This document shows positions 7,801 to 13,812 of a stretch of DNA of 13,812 bases, piece after piece. Origin of the DNA: UBA8438 sp963934795 (GTDB lineage: Bacteria; Acidobacteriota; Vicinamibacteria; Vicinamibacterales; UBA8438); the NCBI GenBank assembly GCA_963934795.1, contig CAWWAF010000100.1, positions 1 to 13,812 on the forward strand. The letters are read 5' to 3'. Below the pieces are notes generated by a model. That model worked only from the letters and a program-made list of their open reading frames with translations. It ran no database searches and was not told the origin of the DNA. How positions within the stretch are numbered: position 1 is the stretch's first letter; every line of letters begins with the position of its first letter. The position numbers were made by a program, and so were the translations under genes.

Positions 7801-8307
7801 TCAGGGTGTAGGGGGCAGCTCGTGCCGGACGAACTTCGGGGGGGCGGACACCGCGTCGTCGACCAGCCGGGCCACGGCAAGCGGGACGAGGCGCTCGATC
7901 TGTGCAAAGGTGTCGCGGTGGCGTCGGCGAGACCCACCGTAAGGGTCCGCCACCTCCTCGGCGGTACCCACGTAGTCGCCGAGCATCTCTATGCGGTTGC
8001 TCGGGCACATCGCTTTCGCATCGCGCGCGGTCTCCCGATCCATCGTGAGCACCAGATCAGCGGTGACATGCCGGGACAGCCGGCGCGCGCGGTGGGTGAC
8101 CATTTGGAGGCCGCACCCACGCTGCAACGCTTCAACCGAGTCCGCGTTGGGCAGGTTGCCGTTCATCGCGATGGTGCCAGCCGATCCCACTGCGATGTTC
8201 GCCAGCGTCGATTCGGACATCGCCAGGTGGCGGAACAGGGCCTCCGCCATGGGACTCCGACAGATGTTGCCGGCGCAGACAAACAACACACTCGTGACCG
8301 TGCTCAT
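7801..8307 (-). CDS. Low-molecular-weight protein-tyrosine phosphatase
   Basis: Cytosolic phosphatase acting on phosphotyrosine or related phosphoresidues through a cysteine intermediate. The 168 residues open with the P-loop LFVCAGNICRSPMAEAL: catalytic Cys11, second Cys16 and Arg17 (C-x5-R). The general-acid motif ADPYGGS at 120-126 supplies Asp121. The loop residue before Cys16 is isoleucine (Ile15), as in tyrosine-specific enzymes; the arginine phosphatase YwlE has threonine there, so tyrosine specificity is favoured. An in-frame TTG at 8322 could add five residues, but ATG 8307 places the P-loop at the family's usual distance from the N terminus. It is the first gene of the minus-strand cluster, downstream of a TATAAT-type promoter. 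Wzb-type phosphatases sit with polysaccharide kinases, but none is here, so its partner is unknown. Confidence 0.94.
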   Translation of the reverse strand: MSTVTSVLFVCAGNICRSPMAEALFRHLAMSESTLANIAVGSAGTIAMNGNLPNADSVEALQRGCGLQMVTHRARRLSRHVTADLVLTMDRETARDAKAMCPSNRIEMLGDYVGTAEEVADPYGGSRRRHRDTFAQIERLVPLAVARLVDDAVSAPPKFVRHELPPTP

Positions 8308-8367
8308 GGGGTGGCGTTCCAAACGCTCGCGAAGGTCGAGGACACGTCGCTGTTCTCGCAGTCTGCG

Positions 8368-8373
8368 ATTATA
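8368..8373 (-). promoter_or_regulatory. Candidate -10 box for the phosphatase-to-SelD operon
   Basis: Reading the minus strand, TATAAT occurs at 8373-8368 in the sequence GGGTATAATCGC, about 60 bp upstream of the phosphatase ATG. The expected -35 region (about 8391-8396) reads CTGGGG, a poor match, so the promoter may be weak or need an activator. A perfect consensus hexamer is uncommon in such GC-rich sequence, which supports it. Predicted leader is about 50 nt with no clear regulatory RNA. Confidence 0.45.
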
Positions 8374-8405
8374 CCCACTCGCACATCAGGCCCCAGGTCC
8401 CGCGG

Positions 8406-8435
8406 TTGGCGACGTCCAGGCAACAGGGATAGAGT
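8406..8435 (+). promoter_or_regulatory. Weak candidate promoter for the M28-S9D pair
   Basis: TTGGCG at 8406-8411 and TAGAGT at 8430-8435, spaced 18 bp, each match four of six sigma-70 consensus positions. It would start transcription about 90 bp upstream of the M28 GTG codon. The match is modest. Confidence 0.25.
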
Positions 8436-8440
8436 AGGCT

Positions 8441-8464
8441 GCCAGCGGCGTCGCCGGTGCTGGC
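8441..8464 (+). repeat. Inverted repeat in the M28 leader
   Basis: GCCAGC at 8441-8446 pairs with GCTGGC at 8459-8464, and an inner GGC/GCC can extend the fold imperfectly. In RNA it would form a hairpin in the 5' leader of the M28 transcript. No T-run follows, so it is not a terminator. The region 8465-8520 is rich in CCGG but shows no other structure I can name. Confidence 0.2.
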
Positions 8465-8520
8465 AGACCGGAAGCAGACCGCACCGGGGCCGGCGCCCGG
8501 ACCGGCTCAACCGTCAACGA

Positions 8521-8528
8521 AAGGGAGG
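8521..8528 (+). promoter_or_regulatory. Ribosome binding site fixing the GTG start of M28
   Basis: AAGGGAGG sits 4 bp before the GTG at 8533. It is the clearest Shine-Dalgarno in the window and decides the start: the open frame runs back to 7822 antisense to the phosphatase gene, but only the GTG has this site and a signal peptide directly after it. Confidence 0.7.
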
Positions 8529-8532
8529 CCGC

Positions 8533-10125
8533 GTGTCCCACTCTCGTGTCCACAGACACGCCCTGCTGCTCGTCGCCTTTACCGCACTCCTGGTGTTGGT
8601 GACGCCGCCGGCAGTGCACGCCCAGGCCCACGAGCCGGTCGACCTCGACGCCCTCTATGTGATCAAGCGAGAAGGGTTGGATCGCTCGCAGATCATGGAC
8701 GTGATGAGCTGGCTCACGGACGTGCATGGACCACGTCTCACGGGCTCGCCGAACCTCCAACGCGCGGCCGACTACGCCAGCGGACAGCTGCGCGACTGGG
8801 GACTCCCCACCATCACGCAGGAGGTGTGGGGCGAGTTCGGGCAGGGCTGGACCAACGACCGGTTCTACGCCCACGCGCTCGAGCCGCAGGCATACCCGCT
8901 GGTCGGCTATGCGAAAGCCTGGACACCCGGGACCGACGGCACGGTAGTCGGAGAGGCGGTGCGTGTCACCATCGAGACTGATGCCGACTTCGACCGGTAT
9001 CGCGGCCAACTGGCTGGCAAATTCGTGCTCGCTGCCATGGTACCCGACGCTCCGGCATTGTTCGATGCCCCGGCACGCCGCTACACGGACGACGAACTCG
9101 CCAGGCTCACCACACAGCCGACGCGTACGAGACGGCGTACCGGCCGGCGGCGGAGGGGCGACCGCGAGTTTCCGCAACGGCGGATGGCGTTCTTTCTCGA
9201 GGAGGGCGTCGCGGCCCTGCTCGAGCCGGGGCCGAACCCGGCCACCCGGAGCGGTGAGACCGGCGCCGTCTGGGTGCAGGGCGGTGGCTCGCGAAATCCC
9301 GATGCGCCACGTGTGGCACCCCAGATCGTGCTGCTGACCGAACACTATGGCCGCATCGCCCGAACCCTCGACAAAGACCTCCCGGTGACGCTGGAGCTGC
9401 AGGTTCGCAATACCTTTCATACCGAGACGCTGGACGCGTTCAATCTCATCGCAGAAATTCCGGGAACCGACAAAGCCGACGAGGTCGTCATGCTCGGGGC
9501 GCACTTCGATTCCTGGCACACCGGAACCGGCGCCACCGACAATGCCGCCGGCTCCGCCGTGATGATGGAAGCGATGCGTATTCTCAAGGCCATCGGTCTC
9601 CCGATGCGGCGCACCGTCCGTGTCGCGCTGTGGACCGGAGAAGAAAGCGGTCTTCTGGGTTCGCGGGCGTATGTCGCGACCCACTTCGGCGATGCCCGGA
9701 CCATGGCATTGACGCCGGAGCACGACCGTCTCTCCGGCTACTTCAACATGGACAACGGCACCGGGCTGATCCGCGGGGTGTACCTGCAGGGGAACGAGGC
9801 GATCGCCCCGGTGTTCGAGGCCTGGATGGAACCGCTCGCCAGCCTTGGAATGACCACCGTGAGCATCCGGAACACGGGTGGCACCGATCACCTGGCCTTC
9901 GACGCGCTCGGGTTGCCTGGCTTTCAGTTCATTCAAGACCCGGTGGACTACCGCACGCGCACCCACCATACAAACCTGGACCTCTACGAGCGGGTCCAAC
10001 CGACCGACCTGATGCACAACGCCGTTATCGTCGCCTCGTTCGTCTATCACGCCGCCAACCGCGAAGCGCTCTTACCTCGGAAACCGTTGCCGCAACCTGC
10101 CACCGAGGGTGGGCGGCGCGAGTAG
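8533..10125 (+). CDS. Exported M28 family zinc peptidase
   Basis: Predicted secreted or periplasmic aminopeptidase/carboxypeptidase-like enzyme with two zinc ions, 530 residues from GTG 8533. A signal peptide covers 1-30, with hydrophobic LLLVAFTALLVLV and likely cleavage after AVHA. A PA-like insert region fills about 120-300, followed by the catalytic core: AHFDSWHTGTGATDN gives His324 and Asp336, GEESG gives catalytic Glu370 and ligand Glu371, FNMDNG gives Asp407, and THHTNLD gives His479. All expected zinc ligands are present, so it should be active. An arginine-rich stretch (199-213) lies in the variable linker. The upstream part of the open frame (7822-8532) is discarded because it runs antisense to the phosphatase gene. 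The gene heads a two-gene unit with the S9D peptidase 11 bp downstream and is divergent from the phosphatase operon. Exact substrate (peptides versus cyclised or modified peptides) is not evident. Confidence 0.94.
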   Translation: MSHSRVHRHALLLVAFTALLVLVTPPAVHAQAHEPVDLDALYVIKREGLDRSQIMDVMSWLTDVHGPRLTGSPNLQRAADYASGQLRDWGLPTITQEVWGEFGQGWTNDRFYAHALEPQAYPLVGYAKAWTPGTDGTVVGEAVRVTIETDADFDRYRGQLAGKFVLAAMVPDAPALFDAPARRYTDDELARLTTQPTRTRRRTGRRRRGDREFPQRRMAFFLEEGVAALLEPGPNPATRSGETGAVWVQGGGSRNPDAPRVAPQIVLLTEHYGRIARTLDKDLPVTLELQVRNTFHTETLDAFNLIAEIPGTDKADEVVMLGAHFDSWHTGTGATDNAAGSAVMMEAMRILKAIGLPMRRTVRVALWTGEESGLLGSRAYVATHFGDARTMALTPEHDRLSGYFNMDNGTGLIRGVYLQGNEAIAPVFEAWMEPLASLGMTTVSIRNTGGTDHLAFDALGLPGFQFIQDPVDYRTRTHHTNLDLYERVQPTDLMHNAVIVASFVYHAANREALLPRKPLPQPATEGGRRE

Positions 10126-10127
10126 GA
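10123..10127 (+). promoter_or_regulatory. Ribosome binding site overlapping the M28 stop
   Basis: TAGGA overlaps the TAG stop of the M28 gene and lies 9 bp before the S9D ATG at 10137. The close coupling supports co-translation of both peptidases and fixes this start; the open frame extends back to 9630 inside the M28 gene but without signal-peptide character. Confidence 0.5.
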
Positions 10128-10136
10128 AATCGAATC

Positions 10137-12557
10137 ATGCGTGACCTCCCGCAGGTCTGTCTTGTCCCGTGCGCCGCCGTCTTCGCCCTCCTCGTCCATG
10201 GGCCAGGGGCCCTCGCACAACCTGACACGGGGTATCTGGAACCGCCGCAGGCGATCGTGGACATCCTGGACGCACCGCCGATTCTTCCTGCGGTGGTCAG
10301 CCCCACCGGTGACACCATCGCCATCCTGTCTCGGCCCAGCATGCCGGCCTTGAGCGAACTGGCGCAGCCGATGTTGCGACTCGCGGGCTATCGACTTAAC
10401 CCGCGGACAAACGGCCCACACAGGACGGCCGGATTGAGTCGGATCACGATCCGGCGCATCAGCGACGGCACAGAGCATGCGTTCGACGCGCCCCGCGAGG
10501 CCTCGCTCGGCCCGCCCACGTTTTCACCCGACGGCTCGCGGCTGCTGTTCCTGCTCACGCGCTACAACGGGATCGAAGCCTGGACCATGGAGGTCGCGAC
10601 GGGCCAGGCGCGACCGCTCAGTGACACCTCGGTCAATGCGGCCTGGGGCAACCCGTGCAATTGGCTCGATGACAACGCCACGGTCATTTGTCGATTCAAA
10701 GCGTCGGCCCGCGGCGCGCCTCCTCCCGCGCCGGACGTACCCGGGCAACCCAACGTGCAATCACACGGCGGCGAAGCCGCACCGATCCGGACCTATCAGG
10801 ATCTGCTGGGCAACGCACACGATGAGGCCCTCTTTGAGTACTTTTTCACGACCCAAGTCGGCACCATCGACCTGGCGACGGGTCGGCGGACCGCCATCGG
10901 CCAACCCGGGCTCTACGCGCAGGTCAGCGCCTCGCCCAGTGGTCAGTACGTCCTGATGACCGAGGTGGAGCGGCCGTTCTCCTGGCTGGTGACCGCGCGC
11001 AGTTTCCCCAAGGACGTCACGATCCGCAACCGGAGCGGTGAAGTGGTCGCGCAGGTGGCGCGTCTCCCGTTGGCCGACGCGGTGCCGATTGGGGGTGTTC
11101 CGACCGGACCACGCGCCTACAACTGGAACCTGACGGAGCCGCACACCTTGACGTGGGTGGAGGCGCAGGATGGAGGCGATCCCACACGCACCGTCCCCCA
11201 TCGAGACCGCGTCCTGTCGCAACCTGCCCCGTTCACCACCGAACCGGTTGAGTTGGCCCGCACCGAATTCAGATTTGGCGGTCTGATGTGGACCGAATCT
11301 GGCGCGGCCCTTCTCACCGAGCGTGATCGGCCTACCCGTTGGACACGCACCTGGCTGCACTCCACTGATCGGGACCCCCAACTACTCTGGGACCGCAGCA
11401 GCGAGGACCGATACGCGGATGGCGGTCGACCGCTGACCACACCACGACCCGGGGGCCGGGTCATCAGGCAGACTGGAAACGCCATCTATCTCACGGGGGC
11501 CGGGGCGTCGCCGGACGGAGACCGACCGTTCCTAGACCGACTCGACCTGACGACGCTCCAGACGGAGCGGCTGTTTCGCAGCGCGGAGAACGCCTACGAG
11601 TCTGTGATTGCCCCGCTTTCTGTGGACGCCACGTCGGTACTGACGCGCCGCGAGAGTCGCACCGAACCCCCGAACTACTACGTCCGAGACCTGGCCAACG
11701 GCGACCTCACGGCGGTCACCACCGTCGAGGACCCGGCCCCCCAGCTCTCCGGTATCAGCAAGCAGCTGGTCACCTACGCACGTGCCGACGGCGTGCAGCT
11801 CTCCGGCACCCTCTATCTGCCCCCGGGTCATCAGGAGGGACAACGCATCCCGCTGATCATGTGGGCCTATCCACGCGAGTTCGTCGACCCCACGCTGGCG
11901 GGGCAGATCAGTGGATCAGCGCATCGATTCACCGCCATTCGCGGGGCCTCGCATCTTCTGTTGCTCACACAGGGGTACGCGGTGTTCGACGGCCCGTCGA
12001 TGCCGGTCATCGGCTCTGGTGATACGGCCAACGACACCTATCTTGAGCAGCTCGTGGCCAATGCCGAGGCGGCGGTCAACGCGGTCGTGGACATGGGCGT
12101 CACCGACCGCGACACCATCGGCGTAGGGGGGCACAGCTACGGCGCGTTCATGACCGCCAACCTGCTGGCGCATTCGGACCTGTTCCAGATGGGCATCGCC
12201 CGCAGCGGCGCCTACAACCGGTCGCTCACGCCGTTCGGGTTTCAGAACGAGCGCCGCACCTTCTGGGAAGCCACCGACATCTACGCAGCCATGTCGCCGT
12301 TCTTTCATGCCGACAAGATCAACGAACCGATTCTGTTGACCCACGGCGAAGCTGACAACAACTCGGGCACCTTTCCAATTCAATCAGCACGCATGTATAT
12401 GGCCCTCAAGGGCCATGGAGCCACGGTCCGCTACGTAACGCTGCCCCACGAGTCGCATGGCTATACCGCGCGCGAATCGGTGCTGCATACCGTGGCCGAA
12501 ATGCTGAACTGGGCGAACGCCTACCTGAAACCGACTGGGGGCTCGGGGGTGCAGTAG
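10137..12557 (+). CDS. Exported S9D glutamyl endopeptidase-like serine peptidase
   Basis: Serine peptidase of the prolyl oligopeptidase clan, 806 residues, closely resembling plant chloroplast glutamyl endopeptidase (family S9D), which cuts after Glu in protein fragments. A signal peptide covers 1-27, with likely cleavage after GALA. The mature N terminus carries the S9D signature EPPQAIVDILDAPP at 35-48 and MPALSELAQPMLRLAGYRLN at 69-88. The beta-propeller covers roughly 95-535 and contains RTYQDLLGNAHDEALFEY at 218-235. The alpha/beta-hydrolase domain follows, with WAYPREF at 576-582 and the triad Ser667 in GGHSYGAFM, Asp740 in HGEADNN and His774 in PHESHGY. GAYNRSLTPFGFQNE at 691-705 is also S9D-typical. 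Here it is an exported enzyme rather than an organellar one. It follows M28 by 11 bp. An endopeptidase plus an exopeptidase would digest peptides outside the cytoplasm, an inference from context. Confidence 0.95.
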   Translation: MRDLPQVCLVPCAAVFALLVHGPGALAQPDTGYLEPPQAIVDILDAPPILPAVVSPTGDTIAILSRPSMPALSELAQPMLRLAGYRLNPRTNGPHRTAGLSRITIRRISDGTEHAFDAPREASLGPPTFSPDGSRLLFLLTRYNGIEAWTMEVATGQARPLSDTSVNAAWGNPCNWLDDNATVICRFKASARGAPPPAPDVPGQPNVQSHGGEAAPIRTYQDLLGNAHDEALFEYFFTTQVGTIDLATGRRTAIGQPGLYAQVSASPSGQYVLMTEVERPFSWLVTARSFPKDVTIRNRSGEVVAQVARLPLADAVPIGGVPTGPRAYNWNLTEPHTLTWVEAQDGGDPTRTVPHRDRVLSQPAPFTTEPVELARTEFRFGGLMWTESGAALLTERDRPTRWTRTWLHSTDRDPQLLWDRSSEDRYADGGRPLTTPRPGGRVIRQTGNAIYLTGAGASPDGDRPFLDRLDLTTLQTERLFRSAENAYESVIAPLSVDATSVLTRRESRTEPPNYYVRDLANGDLTAVTTVEDPAPQLSGISKQLVTYARADGVQLSGTLYLPPGHQEGQRIPLIMWAYPREFVDPTLAGQISGSAHRFTAIRGASHLLLLTQGYAVFDGPSMPVIGSGDTANDTYLEQLVANAEAAVNAVVDMGVTDRDTIGVGGHSYGAFMTANLLAHSDLFQMGIARSGAYNRSLTPFGFQNERRTFWEATDIYAAMSPFFHADKINEPILLTHGEADNNSGTFPIQSARMYMALKGHGATVRYVTLPHESHGYTARESVLHTVAEMLNWANAYLKPTGGSGVQ

Positions 12558-12790
12558 CCACAACGCCGCAGGGTCGCTCGTCTGGGCGGAATCGGGGATC
12601 TTCAGCCGGGCGACGGCAGACTGATCACATGGGACGCGGTCTCGGAATCAGCCGTACGCCATGTACTCAGCGCCAACCCGGAGGTCGTCTTCAGCGCCGA
12701 CAAGGCCGGGAACCAACTGGCCGGACTTCGGGGTCGAGTTCGACCGGGTACTGGATGACCGGCCGAAGCGGCGGGTCGAGGTCGGACGTG
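12558..12790 (+). pseudogene. Intergenic gap with a possible coding remnant
   Basis: This 233-bp gap lies between convergent genes. The S9D frame, after its TAG, stays open for 66 codons to TGA at 12756-12758 and reads protein-like (for example PGDGRLITWDAVSESAVRHV, starting near 12609). A second plus frame then reads NWPDFGVEFDRVLDDRPKRR (about 12716-12775), so one frameshift could join them. No start codon context, ribosome binding site or recognisable family is seen, and minus-strand frames here also look acceptable. It may be a decayed gene tail or chance openness in GC-rich DNA. No T-tract terminator is visible for either flanking gene. Confidence 0.2.
12732..12745. repeat. 14-bp near-palindrome between convergent genes
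   Basis: GGTCGAGTTCGACC has 6-bp arms around a 2-bp centre. It lies between the ends of the S9D gene and the converging 12791-13729 gene. It could help bidirectional termination, but the loop is too small for a strong hairpin and no T-run follows on either strand. Confidence 0.2.
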
Positions 12791-13729
12791 CTATCGCGCG
12801 GGTGGCCCCGGATTCCGTCGATCCAAGAGCCGCTCGGTCAAGGAGCGCCGCCCCGGCGAAAATTGCGTGGCCGCAGCACGCAAGTAGGGCTCGAACTGGC
12901 CGCTCCAGTACGCGATGACGCCGACGCGGCGGACCTCCACAAGCGTGTCGCGATAGTGATCGAGTAGCGCGTCGTCGAAGATGTCACCGGTGCTCTTCGC
13001 CGCGGTGGCGGCACTCAGCGACAGCCACCGCACGCCGGCCGGCAACGCACCCAGAGCCGAGACCGCCATGAGAGACGACATCTGAAATACCGAACGCCCT
13101 TGCGCATCGGCTTCAGCGCGCAGCTCTCGCCAACCCTCCCACAGGCGATCGGCGGTGGGCATCCGCTCCGGCGGTATCGAGCGCACGCGAGCTTCAATCT
13201 CACGCCACTCCCGGCGTAGCCCAGCGACGTCCAGTGGCGGCGTGTTCACGGCCTCGGCAACCCGACCCGACACCAGTTCCAGCCCGGCGAGGACGTGGTC
13301 CACGGTCTCGTACTCCGTATCAGGAACAAGCAGCCCCTCCTCTTTTAGAGAGTCCGCGATCTCCCGGATCAACATGCGGCTGGTCCCGGACACGTCCGCC
13401 AGCGCCGCGAGCACCCACACCGGAGACGCCCGAAACGCCAGGATGCCAGCCATCTCGATGCCATTACCCGCGGCGCGCCGCAACAAAAAATCTTCGCCGG
13501 GCTTACCAGCGTCCGGGAACGTCCCATCCACCTCGCCCACGGTCTCTATCAGGAAACGCAACGTACCTTCGACCATGGTGCGGTAGAGGTTGGTGCGCCG
13601 GAGGGCTTTCGGGAGCGCGGCGTCACCAAGCTCGCGGAGGAGTCCAGCGGTGGTTGCAGTCGCGGCGCGCACCGTGCGCTCGGGGAGGGACAGGAGGTAG
13701 CGGTCGAGGCGGCCGATGTTTTCGGTCAT
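12791..13729 (-). CDS. Conserved-looking hypothetical protein, 312 residues
   Basis: I do not recognise the family. The protein is mostly helical in character, with alternating charged and leucine/alanine-rich segments. Two stretches are moderately hydrophobic: about 88-112 (containing GIEMAGILAFRASPVWVLAA) and about 217-243 (containing SSLMAVSALGALPAGVRWLS). They could contact a membrane or be buried helices. There is no cleavable signal peptide and no clear enzyme motif. The middle (170-210) is rich in Arg, Glu and Trp. The start is ATG 13729, the first after an in-frame TAG; no strong Shine-Dalgarno is seen. A possible upstream gene tail ends 15 bp before it, so it may be the second gene of an operon. 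Codon use matches its neighbours, and the frame is long with typical composition, so it is probably a real gene. Function unknown. Confidence 0.8.
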   Translation of the reverse strand: MTENIGRLDRYLLSLPERTVRAATATTAGLLRELGDAALPKALRRTNLYRTMVEGTLRFLIETVGEVDGTFPDAGKPGEDFLLRRAAGNGIEMAGILAFRASPVWVLAALADVSGTSRMLIREIADSLKEEGLLVPDTEYETVDHVLAGLELVSGRVAEAVNTPPLDVAGLRREWREIEARVRSIPPERMPTADRLWEGWRELRAEADAQGRSVFQMSSLMAVSALGALPAGVRWLSLSAATAAKSTGDIFDDALLDHYRDTLVEVRRVGVIAYWSGQFEPYLRAAATQFSPGRRSLTERLLDRRNPGPPAR

Positions 13730-13744
13730 AGCTCGTCGGTTCGA

Positions 13745-13812
13745 CTACATCTTGGTCGATCTCGGTCCTCTTTTTGGACCCTCGAGTGCGGCCCTCAATT
13801 CGGCCCTCGATT
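13745..13812 (-). CDS. Possible 3' end of an upstream gene (partial)
   Basis: On the minus strand one frame entering from the window edge reads SRAELRAALEGPKRGPRSTK and then M before stopping at TAG 13747-13745, 15 bp before the ATG of the 312-residue gene. A leucine-spaced coil followed by a basic Pro/Lys/Arg tail resembles the C termini of phasin-like or other coiled-coil proteins, but 22 residues are too few to assign a family. A second minus frame through the same bases is also open (IEGRIEGRTRGSKK), so the choice of frame is uncertain. Confidence 0.3.
   Translation of the reverse strand, partial: SRAELRAALEGPKRGPRSTKM
13763..13812 (-). repeat. Degenerate 12-13 bp direct repeats at the window edge
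   Basis: On the minus strand GAGGGCCG (13808-13801), GAGGGCCG (13796-13789), GAGGGTCC (13783-13776) and GAGGACCG (13770-13763) recur at steps of 12, 13 and 13 bp. The first two units are near identical over 12 bp and may continue beyond the window. They lie 34-83 bp upstream of the 312-residue gene. Either they encode a short coiled-coil repeat (RAEL/RAAL) or form a binding-site array. Confidence 0.35.

Noticed and set aside
4333..8307. Selenocysteine codon (in-frame TGA with a hairpin) in the SelD cluster
   Set aside because: All four genes are uninterrupted and use Cys at their active sites, and no gene ends at a TGA followed by an obvious in-family continuation.
7822..8532. Upstream extension of the M28 frame
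   Set aside because: It overlaps the phosphatase gene antisense. The strong AAGGGAGG site and the signal peptide fix the start at GTG 8533.
9120..9180. Arginine-rich segment (199-213) in M28 as a sign of a compensated frameshift
   Set aside because: All three frames are open and look acceptable here, and the segment lies in a variable linker of the family; the sequence alone cannot show an error.
8386..10050. Minus-strand open frame of 554 codons
   Set aside because: It is antisense to the M28 gene, whose catalytic motifs are all intact; the minus product resembles no family and is a shadow frame.
12732..12745. Near-palindrome as an intrinsic terminator
   Set aside because: The 2-bp centre cannot form a normal loop and there is no T-tract on either strand.
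1..13812. CRISPR arrays, tRNA or rRNA genes, transposases, phage genes, defence islands
   Set aside because: None of the needed signatures (spaced identical repeats, cloverleaf arms, DDE or recombinase motifs) was found by reading the sequence.

Overview
The window is GC-rich, gene-dense bacterial chromosome with nine confidently supported protein genes. No rRNA, tRNA, CRISPR array or mobile element is visible. The mix of genes (a DUF1015 protein, an FAD-oxidoreductase/SelD fusion, an NHLRC2-like thioredoxin-propeller protein, and exported M28 and S9D peptidases) suggests an environmental Gram-negative bacterium. Acidobacteriota, possibly the Vicinamibacteria side, is my best guess. That is inferred from gene content and style, not from a marker gene.

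Left and centre (6-8307, all minus strand). Read in the direction of transcription, the order is a low-molecular-weight protein-tyrosine phosphatase (8307-7801), a class I/II aminotransferase (7793-6627), a flavin oxidoreductase fused to selenide water dikinase SelD (6630-4333), a thioredoxin/NHL-propeller protein (4290-2749), a lipoprotein M23 peptidase (2654-1356) and a DUF1015 protein (1241-6). The first four are tightly packed: a 7-bp gap, a 4-bp ATGA overlap and a 42-bp gap. They are probably one transcript, and a perfect TATAAT on the minus strand at 8368-8373 is a plausible -10 for it. The last two follow after gaps of 94 and 114 bp and may be in the same or a separate unit.

Right-centre (8533-12557, plus strand). 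Transcribed divergently from a 225-bp intergenic region are two exported peptidases, a zinc M28 aminopeptidase-like enzyme and a plant-chloroplast-like glutamyl endopeptidase (family S9D). They are 11 bp apart, so probably co-transcribed. An endo-acting and an exo-acting enzyme would together make an extracytoplasmic peptide-degrading pair.

Right end (12558-13812). A 233-bp gap between convergent genes contains an open stretch that continues the S9D frame after its stop. It could be a gene remnant, but the evidence is weak. Next comes a 312-residue minus-strand protein that I do not recognise. Upstream of it, at the window edge, is what may be the tail of a leucine-rich, coiled-coil-like protein written in near-12-bp repeats.

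The most interesting points are the selenium-donor fusion enzyme co-transcribed with a thioredoxin-propeller protein and an aminotransferase that lacks the usual carboxylate-binding arginine, the His-to-Asp change at a zinc-ligand position of the M23 peptidase, and the paired exported peptidases. I did not find a clearly new defence, mobile or RNA system.
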